This document shows, piece by piece, positions 34,947-43,118 of a stretch of 64,000 nt of DNA. The stretch's first letter is position 1. Every line of letters starts with the position of its first letter. Origin of the DNA: Cyclobacteriaceae bacterium (GTDB lineage: Bacteria > Bacteroidota > Bacteroidia > Cytophagales > Cyclobacteriaceae); NCBI GenBank assembly GCA_028284125.1, contig JANQSI010000008.1:124001-188000 (forward strand). The letters run 5' to 3'. The notes beneath the pieces are model-generated. The model did not search any database. It was not told where the DNA came from and saw only the letters and a list, made by a program, of their open reading frames with translations. The position numbers were made by a program, and so were the translations under genes.

Positions 34947-34978
34947 AAAAACTCCACCAATTACTAATTAGTGGAGTT
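34945..34978 (-). terminator. Intrinsic terminator of the tRNA gene
   Basis: AACTCCAC (34950-34957) pairs with GTGGAGTT (34971-34978), and inside it AATTA can pair with TAATT. Read on the minus strand the stem is followed by TTTTTT, a textbook intrinsic terminator that begins about 5 bases after the tRNA 3' end. On the plus strand no T-tract follows, although the stem may still shape the 3' end of the eCIS mRNA, whose last stop codon is at 34944-34946. Confidence 0.8.
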
Positions 34979-34982
34979 CTTG

Positions 34983-35056
34983 TGGGCCCTGCTGGGCTCG
35001 AACCAGCGGCCACCTGATTATGAGTCAGGTGCTCTAACCAACTGAGCTAAGGGCCC
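34983..35056 (-). tRNA. tRNA with CAT anticodon (Met or Ile2)
   Basis: The minus strand folds as a full 74-base tRNA. The 7-bp acceptor stem is GGGCCCT/AGGGCCC with discriminator A. The D arm is GCTC-AGTTGGTTA-GAGC, the anticodon arm CCTGA-CTCATAA-TCAGG and the T arm GCTGG-TTCGAGC-CCAGC. Anticodon CAT can mean elongator Met or, after lysidine modification, Ile (AUA). The CCTTAGCTCAG start and the GGCCGCTGGTTCGA part recall bacterial Ile2 tRNAs, but this does not settle identity. CCA is not encoded. An initiator tRNA is unlikely because the three G-C pairs at the base of its anticodon stem are missing. Confidence 0.92.
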
Positions 35057-35062
35057 ATTTCT

Positions 35063-35089
35063 CAAACATCTTTGAAAAAGGGAGCGCAA
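35063..35089 (-). promoter_or_regulatory. Candidate tRNA promoter
   Basis: On the minus strand TTG (35087-35089) is followed after 16 bases by GATGTTTG (35063-35070), one mismatch from the Bacteroidota -7 element TAnnTTTG, and the tRNA begins 6 bases further on. The location is right for a tRNA promoter. The divergent HAD gene has its own weak TTG-N20-CATATTTG candidate in the same 65-base gap (35072-35102, plus strand). Confidence 0.45.
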
Positions 35090-35120
35090 TATTACATATT
35101 TGCGCCCTAATATTCAATGG

Positions 35121-35756
35121 ATGTCAGAGCAACTTAAAGGTATCGAAGCGATCATTTTTGATTTTGGAGAAGTCATCATAGAACTGGACTATCCGAAAGT
35201 GATTGATGGATTCTCAAAAGAGGCAAACAAGAATATTGATGAGATCAATGAACTAGTTGTCACCTCGCCAATACTCAAGGAATTTGAAGTCAGCAAAATT
35301 ACTCCTGATGAATTCAGAGCCGGTGTGAATAATTTATTAGGAATGTCATTGGACGATGTAACATTTGATGCCACTTGGAATCTGATGCTAAAGAATTTGC
35401 CAAAAGAACGAATGGATATACTTGAAGTTGTCGGCAAAAGATTTGATACATACGTTCTTAGCAATTCCAATGTGATTCATGAAAAAGCATACAATCAAAT
35501 GATCTTGGATGTGACTGGAAAACCAAGCCTGCACGAGTTTGTTAACAAAGCTTATTTTTCGCAGGACATTGGAATGCGGAAACCTGGGAAGGAATGCTAC
35601 CAACTTGTTATTGATGAGATTGGATTAGACCCCAGTAAATTACTTTTTCTAGACGATCGACAAGATAATATTGAAGGAGCTAAGAGTTGTGGAATAAACA
35701 CCGTACACGTGACCGATGCAGCTCGACAATTGAAAGAACTTTTTGAAAATGGATAA
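35121..35756 (+). CDS. HAD-superfamily hydrolase (YihX-like phosphatase)
   Basis: From ATG 35121 it encodes 211 residues; the TTG at 35100 would add seven residues and lies in the promoter zone. Motif I is IIFDFGEVIIELD, motif II is the Ser in YVLSNSN, motif III is the Lys in GMRKPGKECY, and motif IV is LLFLDDRQDNIEGA. The cap is the helical type of subfamily IA. This is the YihX-like group, with phosphatase activity on sugar phosphates or nucleotides; the substrate cannot be told. Note that motif I has Gly (DFG) where many HAD enzymes have Asp (DxD); this is normal in the YihX-like branch. It overlaps the next gene by 8 bases. Confidence 0.87.
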   Translation: MSEQLKGIEAIIFDFGEVIIELDYPKVIDGFSKEANKNIDEINELVVTSPILKEFEVSKITPDEFRAGVNNLLGMSLDDVTFDATWNLMLKNLPKERMDILEVVGKRFDTYVLSNSNVIHEKAYNQMILDVTGKPSLHEFVNKAYFSQDIGMRKPGKECYQLVIDEIGLDPSKLLFLDDRQDNIEGAKSCGINTVHVTDAARQLKELFENG

Positions 35757-36903
35757 AGAGCAGAAAACAAGGCTGATTCAGCTTATCCTTTTCATTGTCA
35801 CACTGGTAACGACAACACTGGCAGGAGCGGAATGGATGTATGGCAAATATCTCATTTTGGGTATTACCTGGTCAGATTTTATAGCTGGATTTTCATTTTC
35901 ACTACCATTTTTGGCCATCCTGACTTTTCACGAATTTGGTCATTACTTCACTGCTCGCTATCATCAAATAAGAGTTTCCCTTCCTTATTATATCCCCTTA
36001 TGGTTTGGCTTCATACTTAGTCCTTCTATTGGAACAATGGGTGCTTTCATAAGAATTCGAGAGCACATCGATAGTCGTCTCAAATACTTTGATGTAGGGG
36101 TTTCCGGACCTATCGCTGGGTTTGTGATTGCCTTAGGCGTTCTTTATTATGGATTCACCAATCTGCCACCGCAGGAACATATTTACGAAATACACCCGGA
36201 ATATGCAGAGTTCCAATCTGTAGATGAAGCTATTGAAGCGAGTGAAGGCTATGTGATTCATTTGGGAGGAAATCTTCTTTTCAACTTTTTCAAAACATAC
36301 GTTGCAGATCCAGAGCTTCTGCCACATGAAAATGAATTGATGCATTATCCTTGGCTTCTTGCTGGCTACCTGGCGCTTTTTTTTACAGCGCTAAACCTCT
36401 TACCCATTGGTCAGCTTGATGGAGGGCACGTTTTGTTCGGATTATTTGGCCCAAAAAGACATGCAATAATTTCTCGTGTTCTATTCAGCTGCTTTGTCCT
36501 TTATGCTGGGCTTGGTTGGATAACGATTAATGATATGCAGGATATGTCGTTGGGAAGCCTTGGAGATTTTCTTCTCTCCGTTGCGTTGTATTTGATTGTT
36601 GTATACATAGCAGCTTACAGTGTTTTTAAAGAACCAAAAGATCGTCTACTTTATGCAACTGTCTTGCTCACTGTTCAGTTTTTGCTCAACCTTTTTACTG
36701 GTTGGGAGGGATACCAAGGTTGGTTGTTGTTTTCTGTTTTGATTGGAAGATTCTTGGGGGTAGATCATCCGCCTGTAACAGATGATAGGGACCTGAGTTT
36801 GGGAAGAAAAATTGTAGGTTGGATTGCGCTGGTGATATTTATTATTTGCTTTAGTCCTCAGCCGCTTGTCCTCGAGATTCATGGATCTCAAGGTACTCCG
36901 TGA
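35749..36903 (+). CDS. Site-2 protease family protein (M50)
   Basis: From ATG 35749 it has 384 residues and about seven membrane segments. The zinc motif is TFHEFGHYFTARYH in the second segment, and the third ligand motif LLPIGQLDGGH lies near residue 220. Between them is GVSGPIAGFVIALGVLYYG, as in other S2P enzymes. It has no PDZ domain, so it resembles the cyanobacterial/plant EGY-type branch. S2P enzymes cut membrane-bound regulators or signal-peptide remnants. Its last 53 bases overlap the 3' end of the convergent rhodanese gene. Confidence 0.9.
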   Translation: MDKEQKTRLIQLILFIVTLVTTTLAGAEWMYGKYLILGITWSDFIAGFSFSLPFLAILTFHEFGHYFTARYHQIRVSLPYYIPLWFGFILSPSIGTMGAFIRIREHIDSRLKYFDVGVSGPIAGFVIALGVLYYGFTNLPPQEHIYEIHPEYAEFQSVDEAIEASEGYVIHLGGNLLFNFFKTYVADPELLPHENELMHYPWLLAGYLALFFTALNLLPIGQLDGGHVLFGLFGPKRHAIISRVLFSCFVLYAGLGWITINDMQDMSLGSLGDFLLSVALYLIVVYIAAYSVFKEPKDRLLYATVLLTVQFLLNLFTGWEGYQGWLLFSVLIGRFLGVDHPPVTDDRDLSLGRKIVGWIALVIFIICFSPQPLVLEIHGSQGTP

Positions 36904-37180
36904 TTCCACCTAGCATATTTCGTACATTGGTAAATCCTTGTGAGGTTAGGTATTTTTTAGCTCGATTTCCTCTTGGACCAGTTTTGCAATGAACAATAAT
37001 TTCGTCCATTTTGAATTGACTCAGCTCGTCAAGATTTTGTGGCAGCTCGCCCAAAGGGAAACATTTTGCTCCAATGTTGCTTTCAGTGTGTTCCCATTCC
37101 TCACGTACATCAATGAAGTGAAAAGATGTTCCTTCTTCTAATCGTCTCTTTACTTCCTGGCAGGTTATGTCTTCACTCAT
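36851..37180 (-). CDS. Single-domain rhodanese-like protein
   Basis: A 109-residue rhodanese. It shows FIDVREEWEHTESNIGAKCF at the N-terminal half and the active-site loop VHCKTGPRGNRA, with the catalytic Cys and a basic loop, then the C-terminal GFTNVRNMLGGITEY. It should transfer sulfane sulfur in the cytoplasm; the acceptor is unknown. It is the last gene of the minus-strand run that includes Mrp and NifU, which may hint at sulfur or Fe-S handling. Its start overlaps the preceding gene's stop by 4 bases. Confidence 0.92.
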   Translation of the reverse strand: MSEDITCQEVKRRLEEGTSFHFIDVREEWEHTESNIGAKCFPLGELPQNLDELSQFKMDEIIVHCKTGPRGNRAKKYLTSQGFTNVRNMLGGITEYLEIHESRGQAAED

Positions 37181-39036
37181 TCTAGAATGATTTTTTGAAT
37201 GGTAGATGAATTACTTTGGTGAATTCTTAGCAAATATACGCCCTGTCTAAATTTTGAAATATTATGCAGCTGCTTCCTTTTTTCAGAAAACAATATCCTT
37301 CCACTCAAGTCCAATAGTTCGATTTTTTCGTATTCATCTTGTATTTGAAAGGTGCCATTGGTAGGATTCGGATAAATAACTAGCAATGATTTTGGCTCAT
37401 TTCCCAAGACAAAATCAACGCCATTTTGAAAAATGGGTCGAATCATTAACGCGCCATTAAGATTCACATTTTGAATCCAATCACCGTCTTTGTTTTCAAA
37501 AATGTGTTGCGACGCATCCGAATTGCTTCGATCAAAGCCAATGCCGATGTAATCATTAATGAATTGTTGATAGGCCACATAAAATGTGTCAGTTACCACA
37601 ATCGGACGACTTAATTCATATCTGGTGAAGGCATCTCGTGTCTCGTTGTACTCTACCGTGATCTGTTCAGAGGTAAGCATTATTTCAGGAGATAAGCTTC
37701 GAAAAATCTTCAGTGAAAGTGTTGGAGCAGACTGAAGGACAGGAGCAATATTTGGAAAGTTAAAATCGACGTGAGTGATTGTATCTCGTTGTTCAACCCA
37801 AAACTCAACCGCTACTTGGCCATTTCTTAAGTTCGTGCCTGCAGCAAATTCAGCGGTTCCATCGTCAAATGCATAGTAGTTATGCAACGTGTAATTCTGT
37901 CTGATGGTGTCGTTCACCCGGAGATCTACTACTGTTCCATCCAATACTCCATCATTAGATTTCAATGAGATGGATGTTTGAAGAACAACCGAATCGAACG
38001 AGGTAATACTAGAAAAATCAACATCAGCCAGATTGATTGGAGTCTGGTCTGCATCCAAAAGCGTTATGGTATCTTTTTCAGATGGAAGAAGTACGGCATA
38101 CGCTCGATCAGCATCACTAATAAAAACATTGTTGTTCATGGTATTGCTAATAGAATATGCGACATCAATAGGGTAGAGGTCCGTTGCATCCAAATTGCTA
38201 ACCTCAATTTGTTGATTTGTAATGAAACGATTGTCGGCGTTGAATTGTACCAAAGGAACTGATTTGAATGGCTTTAGCGGAGAAGTCAAATCTCCAGCGA
38301 AAGCCCGATCTAAGTAACCATTATCTACGTTACTGCGACCCTCATTTAAGTAGATCCAATCCACATGCCAGGCATCAAATGGCCCATCCAAATCCCCGTA
38401 TGATTGAAAACGAAAACGAAAATTCTCACTAAAATAAGCGGTGGTTACTTCAATAATCTGCTGAGTAAATACTGTTTCATTGATATCCTCGGAACCTTCC
38501 GTTGACCAAATAGGCACCCAAAGAGAATCGCTATTCATGAAATGCAAAACAAGTGAATCGCCTTCTTCAGGTTTTTCTACATTGCCACCCGCTTGCCAGA
38601 AAAAGGAGAAATAAACATCATCATTTACAGTCTTTCCTGTTAGGTCAATGGTGGTGGAAACTAATTCGTCTGCCAATCCAGTTGCTGTGTTGTCTCGGAC
38701 GTAAAAGTCTCCGTTTGCATCTAATCCATCGAAAGTCGCGACGTTGTAGGAAGGTGGATTGATTGCCATCGTTGAATTGACAAAAACATTGGCACTTAGT
38801 TCCGGCTCCCACTGAAGGGTAGTGTCTGTTCCCCAAATGCGATTTTCATCTACCGTTCGATTTGCCAAAGAAAAATCATCCCAAAAAGGAAGAGTGGCAG
38901 GACTGATGGCATTTGTTTGGCTTGTCTCTAAAATTCTTCCTCTGGATTTCTGAGGATCTACGATTGGCCTTACTTCCAGTTGAGCGAATGATACATTTAT
39001 AAGAAAAATAGAAACGATATAGGTCAGCTGCCTCAT
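37177..39036 (-). CDS. Secreted protein with T9SS type A sorting domain
   Basis: A 619-residue protein with an N-terminal signal peptide (MRQLTYIVSIFLINVSFAQ). The C-terminal 80 residues are a type IX secretion sorting domain: VIYPNPTNGTFQIQDEYEKI, LLDLSGRILFSEKR, FRQGVYLLRI. The central part is beta-rich with FWDDFS and DAWHVDWIYLNEGR segments that resemble MAM/choice-of-anchor-J folds. No catalytic motif is seen. It should be exported across the outer membrane and attached to or released from the surface. Start overlaps the PASTA gene by 4 bases. Confidence 0.85.
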   Translation of the reverse strand: MRQLTYIVSIFLINVSFAQLEVRPIVDPQKSRGRILETSQTNAISPATLPFWDDFSLANRTVDENRIWGTDTTLQWEPELSANVFVNSTMAINPPSYNVATFDGLDANGDFYVRDNTATGLADELVSTTIDLTGKTVNDDVYFSFFWQAGGNVEKPEEGDSLVLHFMNSDSLWVPIWSTEGSEDINETVFTQQIIEVTTAYFSENFRFRFQSYGDLDGPFDAWHVDWIYLNEGRSNVDNGYLDRAFAGDLTSPLKPFKSVPLVQFNADNRFITNQQIEVSNLDATDLYPIDVAYSISNTMNNNVFISDADRAYAVLLPSEKDTITLLDADQTPINLADVDFSSITSFDSVVLQTSISLKSNDGVLDGTVVDLRVNDTIRQNYTLHNYYAFDDGTAEFAAGTNLRNGQVAVEFWVEQRDTITHVDFNFPNIAPVLQSAPTLSLKIFRSLSPEIMLTSEQITVEYNETRDAFTRYELSRPIVVTDTFYVAYQQFINDYIGIGFDRSNSDASQHIFENKDGDWIQNVNLNGALMIRPIFQNGVDFVLGNEPKSLLVIYPNPTNGTFQIQDEYEKIELLDLSGRILFSEKRKQLHNISKFRQGVYLLRIHQSNSSTIQKIILE

Positions 39037-39884
39037 TGACTATCCAGAATAGTAGTTCCTGTGCTCAGTGAATCTGGCTGGTACACCCAAATGTCAATGG
39101 GATCTCCGATTTTGAGAATTTTTTGCGCCTCCGGGTATTGTTGTTGGACACTGCCAGGAGCTACATCTCGAAATTCTATGACGTCAAGGCCTGCAGTATC
39201 TCGCACTACGAATCCAGCTTGTGCTATCGTTGTAAATCGTACTTTTCCTACCTTAAGACCAGAACCTATAATCACAACCTCTGCTTCTTCTTGCTCTAAA
39301 CCAATAAGGTTAGGCGATTGAAAAATGGTATTTCCAAAGCCATCTCCAACGACCAGATCGATGGTAGATCCTTTTTCAATATTTTCACCCTCAAGCACGT
39401 TCCTTCCATTCATTTTCGCTTCCAAAATCACACCAAAAAAGTCATCTGGCACAAATCTTATTTTTCCTAACTTCAAATCGTACGATTTTAGAACCATTTG
39501 AGCGCTCTTTAATGAAAGATCCTCTACTCGCGGCATTCGTACCGATGGAGGTCTCTCGGCATTTAGAGTAACGTAGATTTTGCGATTTTCTTTCACCTTA
39601 GTATTAGGCTTTGGAACTTGCCTTAAAACCGATAATGGCTCAAATTCAGAGGAATAGCTGCTGTCTTCCGTCACTTCGAAACGTAAATTCCTTTTCTCAA
39701 GAAATTCACTTAACTCGTCTGGGGACATTCCAACCACATCGGGTACAGAAATAGTCTCGCCATGATTTGTTCGAACGGGTAGGTAGATGTAAAAGAGAAA
39801 AGCTACCAGGAAAAGTGAAGATCCAAGAATCACACCGATGTGAATAAAAAGGTCTTTTATGTTTTCTGGTTTCTTAAAGGACAT
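39033..39884 (-). CDS. Membrane-anchored PASTA-domain protein
   Basis: A 283-residue protein with a short cytoplasmic start, one membrane segment (residues about 15-33, IGVILGSSLFLVAFLFYIYL) and three PASTA repeats: VPDVVGMSPDELSEFLEKRN, then PRVEDLSLKSAQMVLKSYDL and SPNLIGLEQEEAEVVIIGSG, each followed by a Gly-rich strand. PASTA repeats bind peptidoglycan or beta-lactams in kinases and PBPs; here no kinase or transpeptidase domain is attached. It lies between two genes for secreted T9SS proteins and is coupled to the downstream one. Confidence 0.87.
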   Translation of the reverse strand: MSFKKPENIKDLFIHIGVILGSSLFLVAFLFYIYLPVRTNHGETISVPDVVGMSPDELSEFLEKRNLRFEVTEDSSYSSEFEPLSVLRQVPKPNTKVKENRKIYVTLNAERPPSVRMPRVEDLSLKSAQMVLKSYDLKLGKIRFVPDDFFGVILEAKMNGRNVLEGENIEKGSTIDLVVGDGFGNTIFQSPNLIGLEQEEAEVVIIGSGLKVGKVRFTTIAQAGFVVRDTAGLDVIEFRDVAPGSVQQQYPEAQKILKIGDPIDIWVYQPDSLSTGTTILDSQ

Positions 39885-39915
39885 TCCTCAGCATCTTTAT
39901 TGATAAACCTAGCAA

Positions 39916-42861
39916 TTATTGGCGAATGTACAGTCTTTCTACCTGGTTGATTCGATTGCCGGTTATTTTCACAAAATAAAAGCCTTCCAGTGAATTAGTG
40001 TTAATATCAAAGACCTGATCTAGCACATTTTCGTACGTTTGGGAATAAATGATCCTTCCTGAAACATCCATCAGCTGAACTTGAACATCGTCTCTTTCTT
40101 GTAAGGAAAAAGCCACATTGAATACCGAACTGGCAGGATTTGGAAAAATCTTAAAACTATTTTCAGCGACTTCATTAGGTTTTATACCGACATGAATATC
40201 ATCGATGTAAAGATTATTCCCATTTCCGTTGGTAAAAACAAAAGCTAATCGAATGTCATCTCTCCAAGGGATGGAACGACTAAGATCAAGTTTGAATTCT
40301 TTCCAATCTGCATCCGATTGAGGAATCCACGAAGTGTTAGATTCTGTTATAGCTAGTGAATCGGAGGTAGCATTTAGCAATTCGAAAGTGTATGATTCTC
40401 CACAATTGACTGACATTAACACCTGAAGCCGATCAATAAATCCGGTTCGTTGTGCATAAGAAACTTTGAAAGAAAGTCCGGCACTATCCAATGAACCAAT
40501 GGTTAGGTTAGGGCTAATGAACCAACTTTTACCTCCAAATTCAGTGGCGATGAAAGCATTTGCCTGCAAGGTCCAATTATCATCGACGAGTGTTTTGGAC
40601 CAAAGTTGTGTTTCCGATTCTGCCAAAGAAGACCATCGGTTCGGGGTTTCAAAATCTACAGAAAGTGGATATGCCTCACTGCTTTGCGATTGGTTGATAG
40701 TGAAATTGGCGGAGTTATTGGTCAGGTCATCGTCAGTAGAACCATTTACCTCAAGTATGGAAAGGTTCAGTTGATTTTCCCCTTCCAAGAGATTGACGTC
40801 AAAACTTATGGTTTGAAAGCCACCCGAAATAATTGAAAGTTCATCGATCGTTTCTGTTGTCGGGATTCCATTGGTTTCATATTGATATCTTAAACTGGTA
40901 ATCTCTTCGAAACCCACATTTCGAATTCTGAAATCTGCTGAGGAAACATCACGGCAAGTCAGTATAGGTGATTCAACTTCCAAAACACTTGCATCACGAG
41001 CTTTTAAATTGGTTTGTAAAACTTGGATATCGTCAACGTAAATATTGTTGCTTCCTCCATTTTGTCCTACAAAAGCGAACTGGACTCCATCAAAAGAAGA
41101 GAATTGGGTGATATTGATGGTTGTATCTTTCCAATCGAAAAAACTTTCCGGTGAGTACGAATCTTCCGTTTGAGTAGCTGTTGCCAATGTTGGACCATAG
41201 CTATTGAAGATATGTTCATCTGAAAATGTTTCTCCACAATCCGTACTCACTTTTACTGCTAGTCCGTCCCAAAAAGTACTTGAGGTTTGCGCATACGAAT
41301 AGCTAAAGGACAAATCGGCTGAGTTAATCCCTGAGAGATCAAAAATGGGTGTTTTTATCCATGTGTCTTCTCCAAAAGCAGTTGTATTTTGGAACGATTT
41401 GAAGGACAAAGCCTTGTTTGTTGCACTTTCTTTTGCGGCGGTTAGAACTTCCCATGGAAATGAGGCTCCATTATTTCCCAGCACATTTAAATCAGACTCA
41501 AAATCCTCAGAAAAAGGTAGCGACAAAGCTGCTGATTGAAAAAGTGAAACACTTTTTGTGTCATTAGCAGAATTTCCGTCAGAACCCCCATTAACATTAA
41601 CTACCCGAAATTCAATCGTTTGAGACGCATCTACCAACTCATTATTAAAACCAAGGATTTCCCTTTCATTCGTTTCCAGCGTGGTTGTTTGATTGATCGA
41701 TTGAACTTGTGAACCATCGACCAATAATGCAATTGTATAAGAATTTATGGTTGTGTTGCCATGATTGGAAACCTCTACCAGTGGATTTACAATATTGACG
41801 CATGAACCTTCATCAGGCGATATCACAGAAACGATAGCTAAGTCATTGGCAAACCTAGCTGGCTCGTTCAATGCTGGAGAAGTGAGTAAACTAGCCCTTC
41901 GTGGAGAGTTTTCCAGCACTGTTCGCATCCTGACTTTCTGGCCCTCTGTGAAAAGATTCATGCAACCATCATCGGTGTAATCCATATAGTTTTGAAACAT
42001 TTCCGGAGTATCGCACACATTACTGTCATCTGGGTTTGGAAAGGTACATGGAGAAGATAAACCTCCATTGTCATCATCCGCAGGAGGTGTGTCGCTCACA
42101 AAGTCATCTACTCCACAACCACCATCACCCCAAATGTGTCGCAAGCCGAGATAGTGACCGATTTCATGCGTAGCTGTTCTTCCAAAGCTTGGAAAAGCAG
42201 AAGCATCGGGATTCTCACCAAAATAGACGTAATCCACCAAAACGCCATCCCAGAAAGAATCGCTGGTTTCGTTAACAATTCCATCTAGTGAAGTCACCGG
42301 GAATGCCGCCCAACCTAAAAAAGTATTGATATCCAACACATACAAATTCAAATAGTTGGTTGCCGGCCAATAGGATTCGGAGCGAATTAAATCCAGGTGA
42401 ATAAATGTGCTGTACCAATCCCGCGATCCTTTGATCCGAACAATTCCATTGGTAGGATTTCCAGCCGGATCTTGTCTTGCCAGGACAAATTGAATTTCAG
42501 TGTCTGCTGCTAAAGGCAGAAAATCAATGGGAGTATTACTAGCATCTGCATTAGTGCGACGGAAGTCTTCGTTGAGAATTTCAATTTGCCTGAATACTCG
42601 TTCATCTGTGATGTTCAGACTTCCAGTTGCTGGATCGATGATGTGAACTACTACAGGGATTTCATAGACTTCAGCAATTCGTTCTCTGAATCGGGATAAT
42701 TCCCTGTTTTGAATTTTATCTTGAATCCAAGGCTCAAAAATGACAGGATCTGGAGCTACTGTGCCACATCGATCTTGGGCTAAGCTTGGAAATTTTATAA
42801 GACTAAGGGCAACAAAAACATACAGTCCCCAAGCTCTATGAGCTGTGCGGAAGCTTGGCAT
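39916..42861 (-). CDS. M43-family zinc metalloprotease with T9SS sorting domain
   Basis: I prefer the ATG at 42861 (981 residues): it gives a normal signal peptide ending at FPSLAQ, whereas the ATG at 42894 adds 11 residues before it. The zinc site HEIGHYLGLRHIWGD starts at residue 232, followed by Cys-rich GDGGCGVDDFVSDTPPADDD and the Met-turn MQNYMD-like segment (FQNYMDYTDDGCMNLFT). This is the pappalysin (M43) pattern. After the protease come CARDB-like and two jelly-roll (VYVDDIQV, LYIDDIHV) domains and a C-terminal sorting domain (FPNPASSVFNVAFSL...LEGFYFVKITG). It should be a secreted endoprotease. It overlaps the nifU-like gene by 26 bases. Confidence 0.92.
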   Translation of the reverse strand: MPSFRTAHRAWGLYVFVALSLIKFPSLAQDRCGTVAPDPVIFEPWIQDKIQNRELSRFRERIAEVYEIPVVVHIIDPATGSLNITDERVFRQIEILNEDFRRTNADASNTPIDFLPLAADTEIQFVLARQDPAGNPTNGIVRIKGSRDWYSTFIHLDLIRSESYWPATNYLNLYVLDINTFLGWAAFPVTSLDGIVNETSDSFWDGVLVDYVYFGENPDASAFPSFGRTATHEIGHYLGLRHIWGDGGCGVDDFVSDTPPADDDNGGLSSPCTFPNPDDSNVCDTPEMFQNYMDYTDDGCMNLFTEGQKVRMRTVLENSPRRASLLTSPALNEPARFANDLAIVSVISPDEGSCVNIVNPLVEVSNHGNTTINSYTIALLVDGSQVQSINQTTTLETNEREILGFNNELVDASQTIEFRVVNVNGGSDGNSANDTKSVSLFQSAALSLPFSEDFESDLNVLGNNGASFPWEVLTAAKESATNKALSFKSFQNTTAFGEDTWIKTPIFDLSGINSADLSFSYSYAQTSSTFWDGLAVKVSTDCGETFSDEHIFNSYGPTLATATQTEDSYSPESFFDWKDTTINITQFSSFDGVQFAFVGQNGGSNNIYVDDIQVLQTNLKARDASVLEVESPILTCRDVSSADFRIRNVGFEEITSLRYQYETNGIPTTETIDELSIISGGFQTISFDVNLLEGENQLNLSILEVNGSTDDDLTNNSANFTINQSQSSEAYPLSVDFETPNRWSSLAESETQLWSKTLVDDNWTLQANAFIATEFGGKSWFISPNLTIGSLDSAGLSFKVSYAQRTGFIDRLQVLMSVNCGESYTFELLNATSDSLAITESNTSWIPQSDADWKEFKLDLSRSIPWRDDIRLAFVFTNGNGNNLYIDDIHVGIKPNEVAENSFKIFPNPASSVFNVAFSLQERDDVQVQLMDVSGRIIYSQTYENVLDQVFDINTNSLEGFYFVKITGNRINQVERLYIRQ

Positions 42862-43114
42862 TTGGATCGTCAGGTGAAGTAATATTGACTGCATGGACGC
42901 CTTTTATTTCTGGGACTTCTCTCTTGATAGCTTCTTCCACGCCAGCTTTAAGTGTCATAGTTGACATTGGACAAGAACCGCACGCTCCAAGCAATTCGAG
43001 CACTACATTCTTGTTTTTGTCCACTTTCAACACTTTAACGTCTCCACCATCTGCCTCAAGATAAGGCCTGATGTTGTCTAAAGCGCTTTCAATTCTATCA
43101 ATTAATTCAGGCAT
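42836..43114 (-). CDS. NifU C-terminal-domain protein (Fe-S scaffold/carrier)
   Basis: A 92-residue protein of the Nfu type: YLEADGGDVKVLKVD, then LLGACGSCPMSTMTLKAGVE with the CxxC that holds a bridging 4Fe-4S cluster, and IKREVPEIKGVHAVN. It has no N-terminal A-type domain. It lies 4 bases after the Mrp-type ATPase gene; the two together form a common Fe-S delivery pair. Both catalytic Cys are present. Confidence 0.94.
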   Translation of the reverse strand: MPELIDRIESALDNIRPYLEADGGDVKVLKVDKNKNVVLELLGACGSCPMSTMTLKAGVEEAIKREVPEIKGVHAVNITSPDDPNAKLPHSS

Positions 43115-43118
43115 AAGT

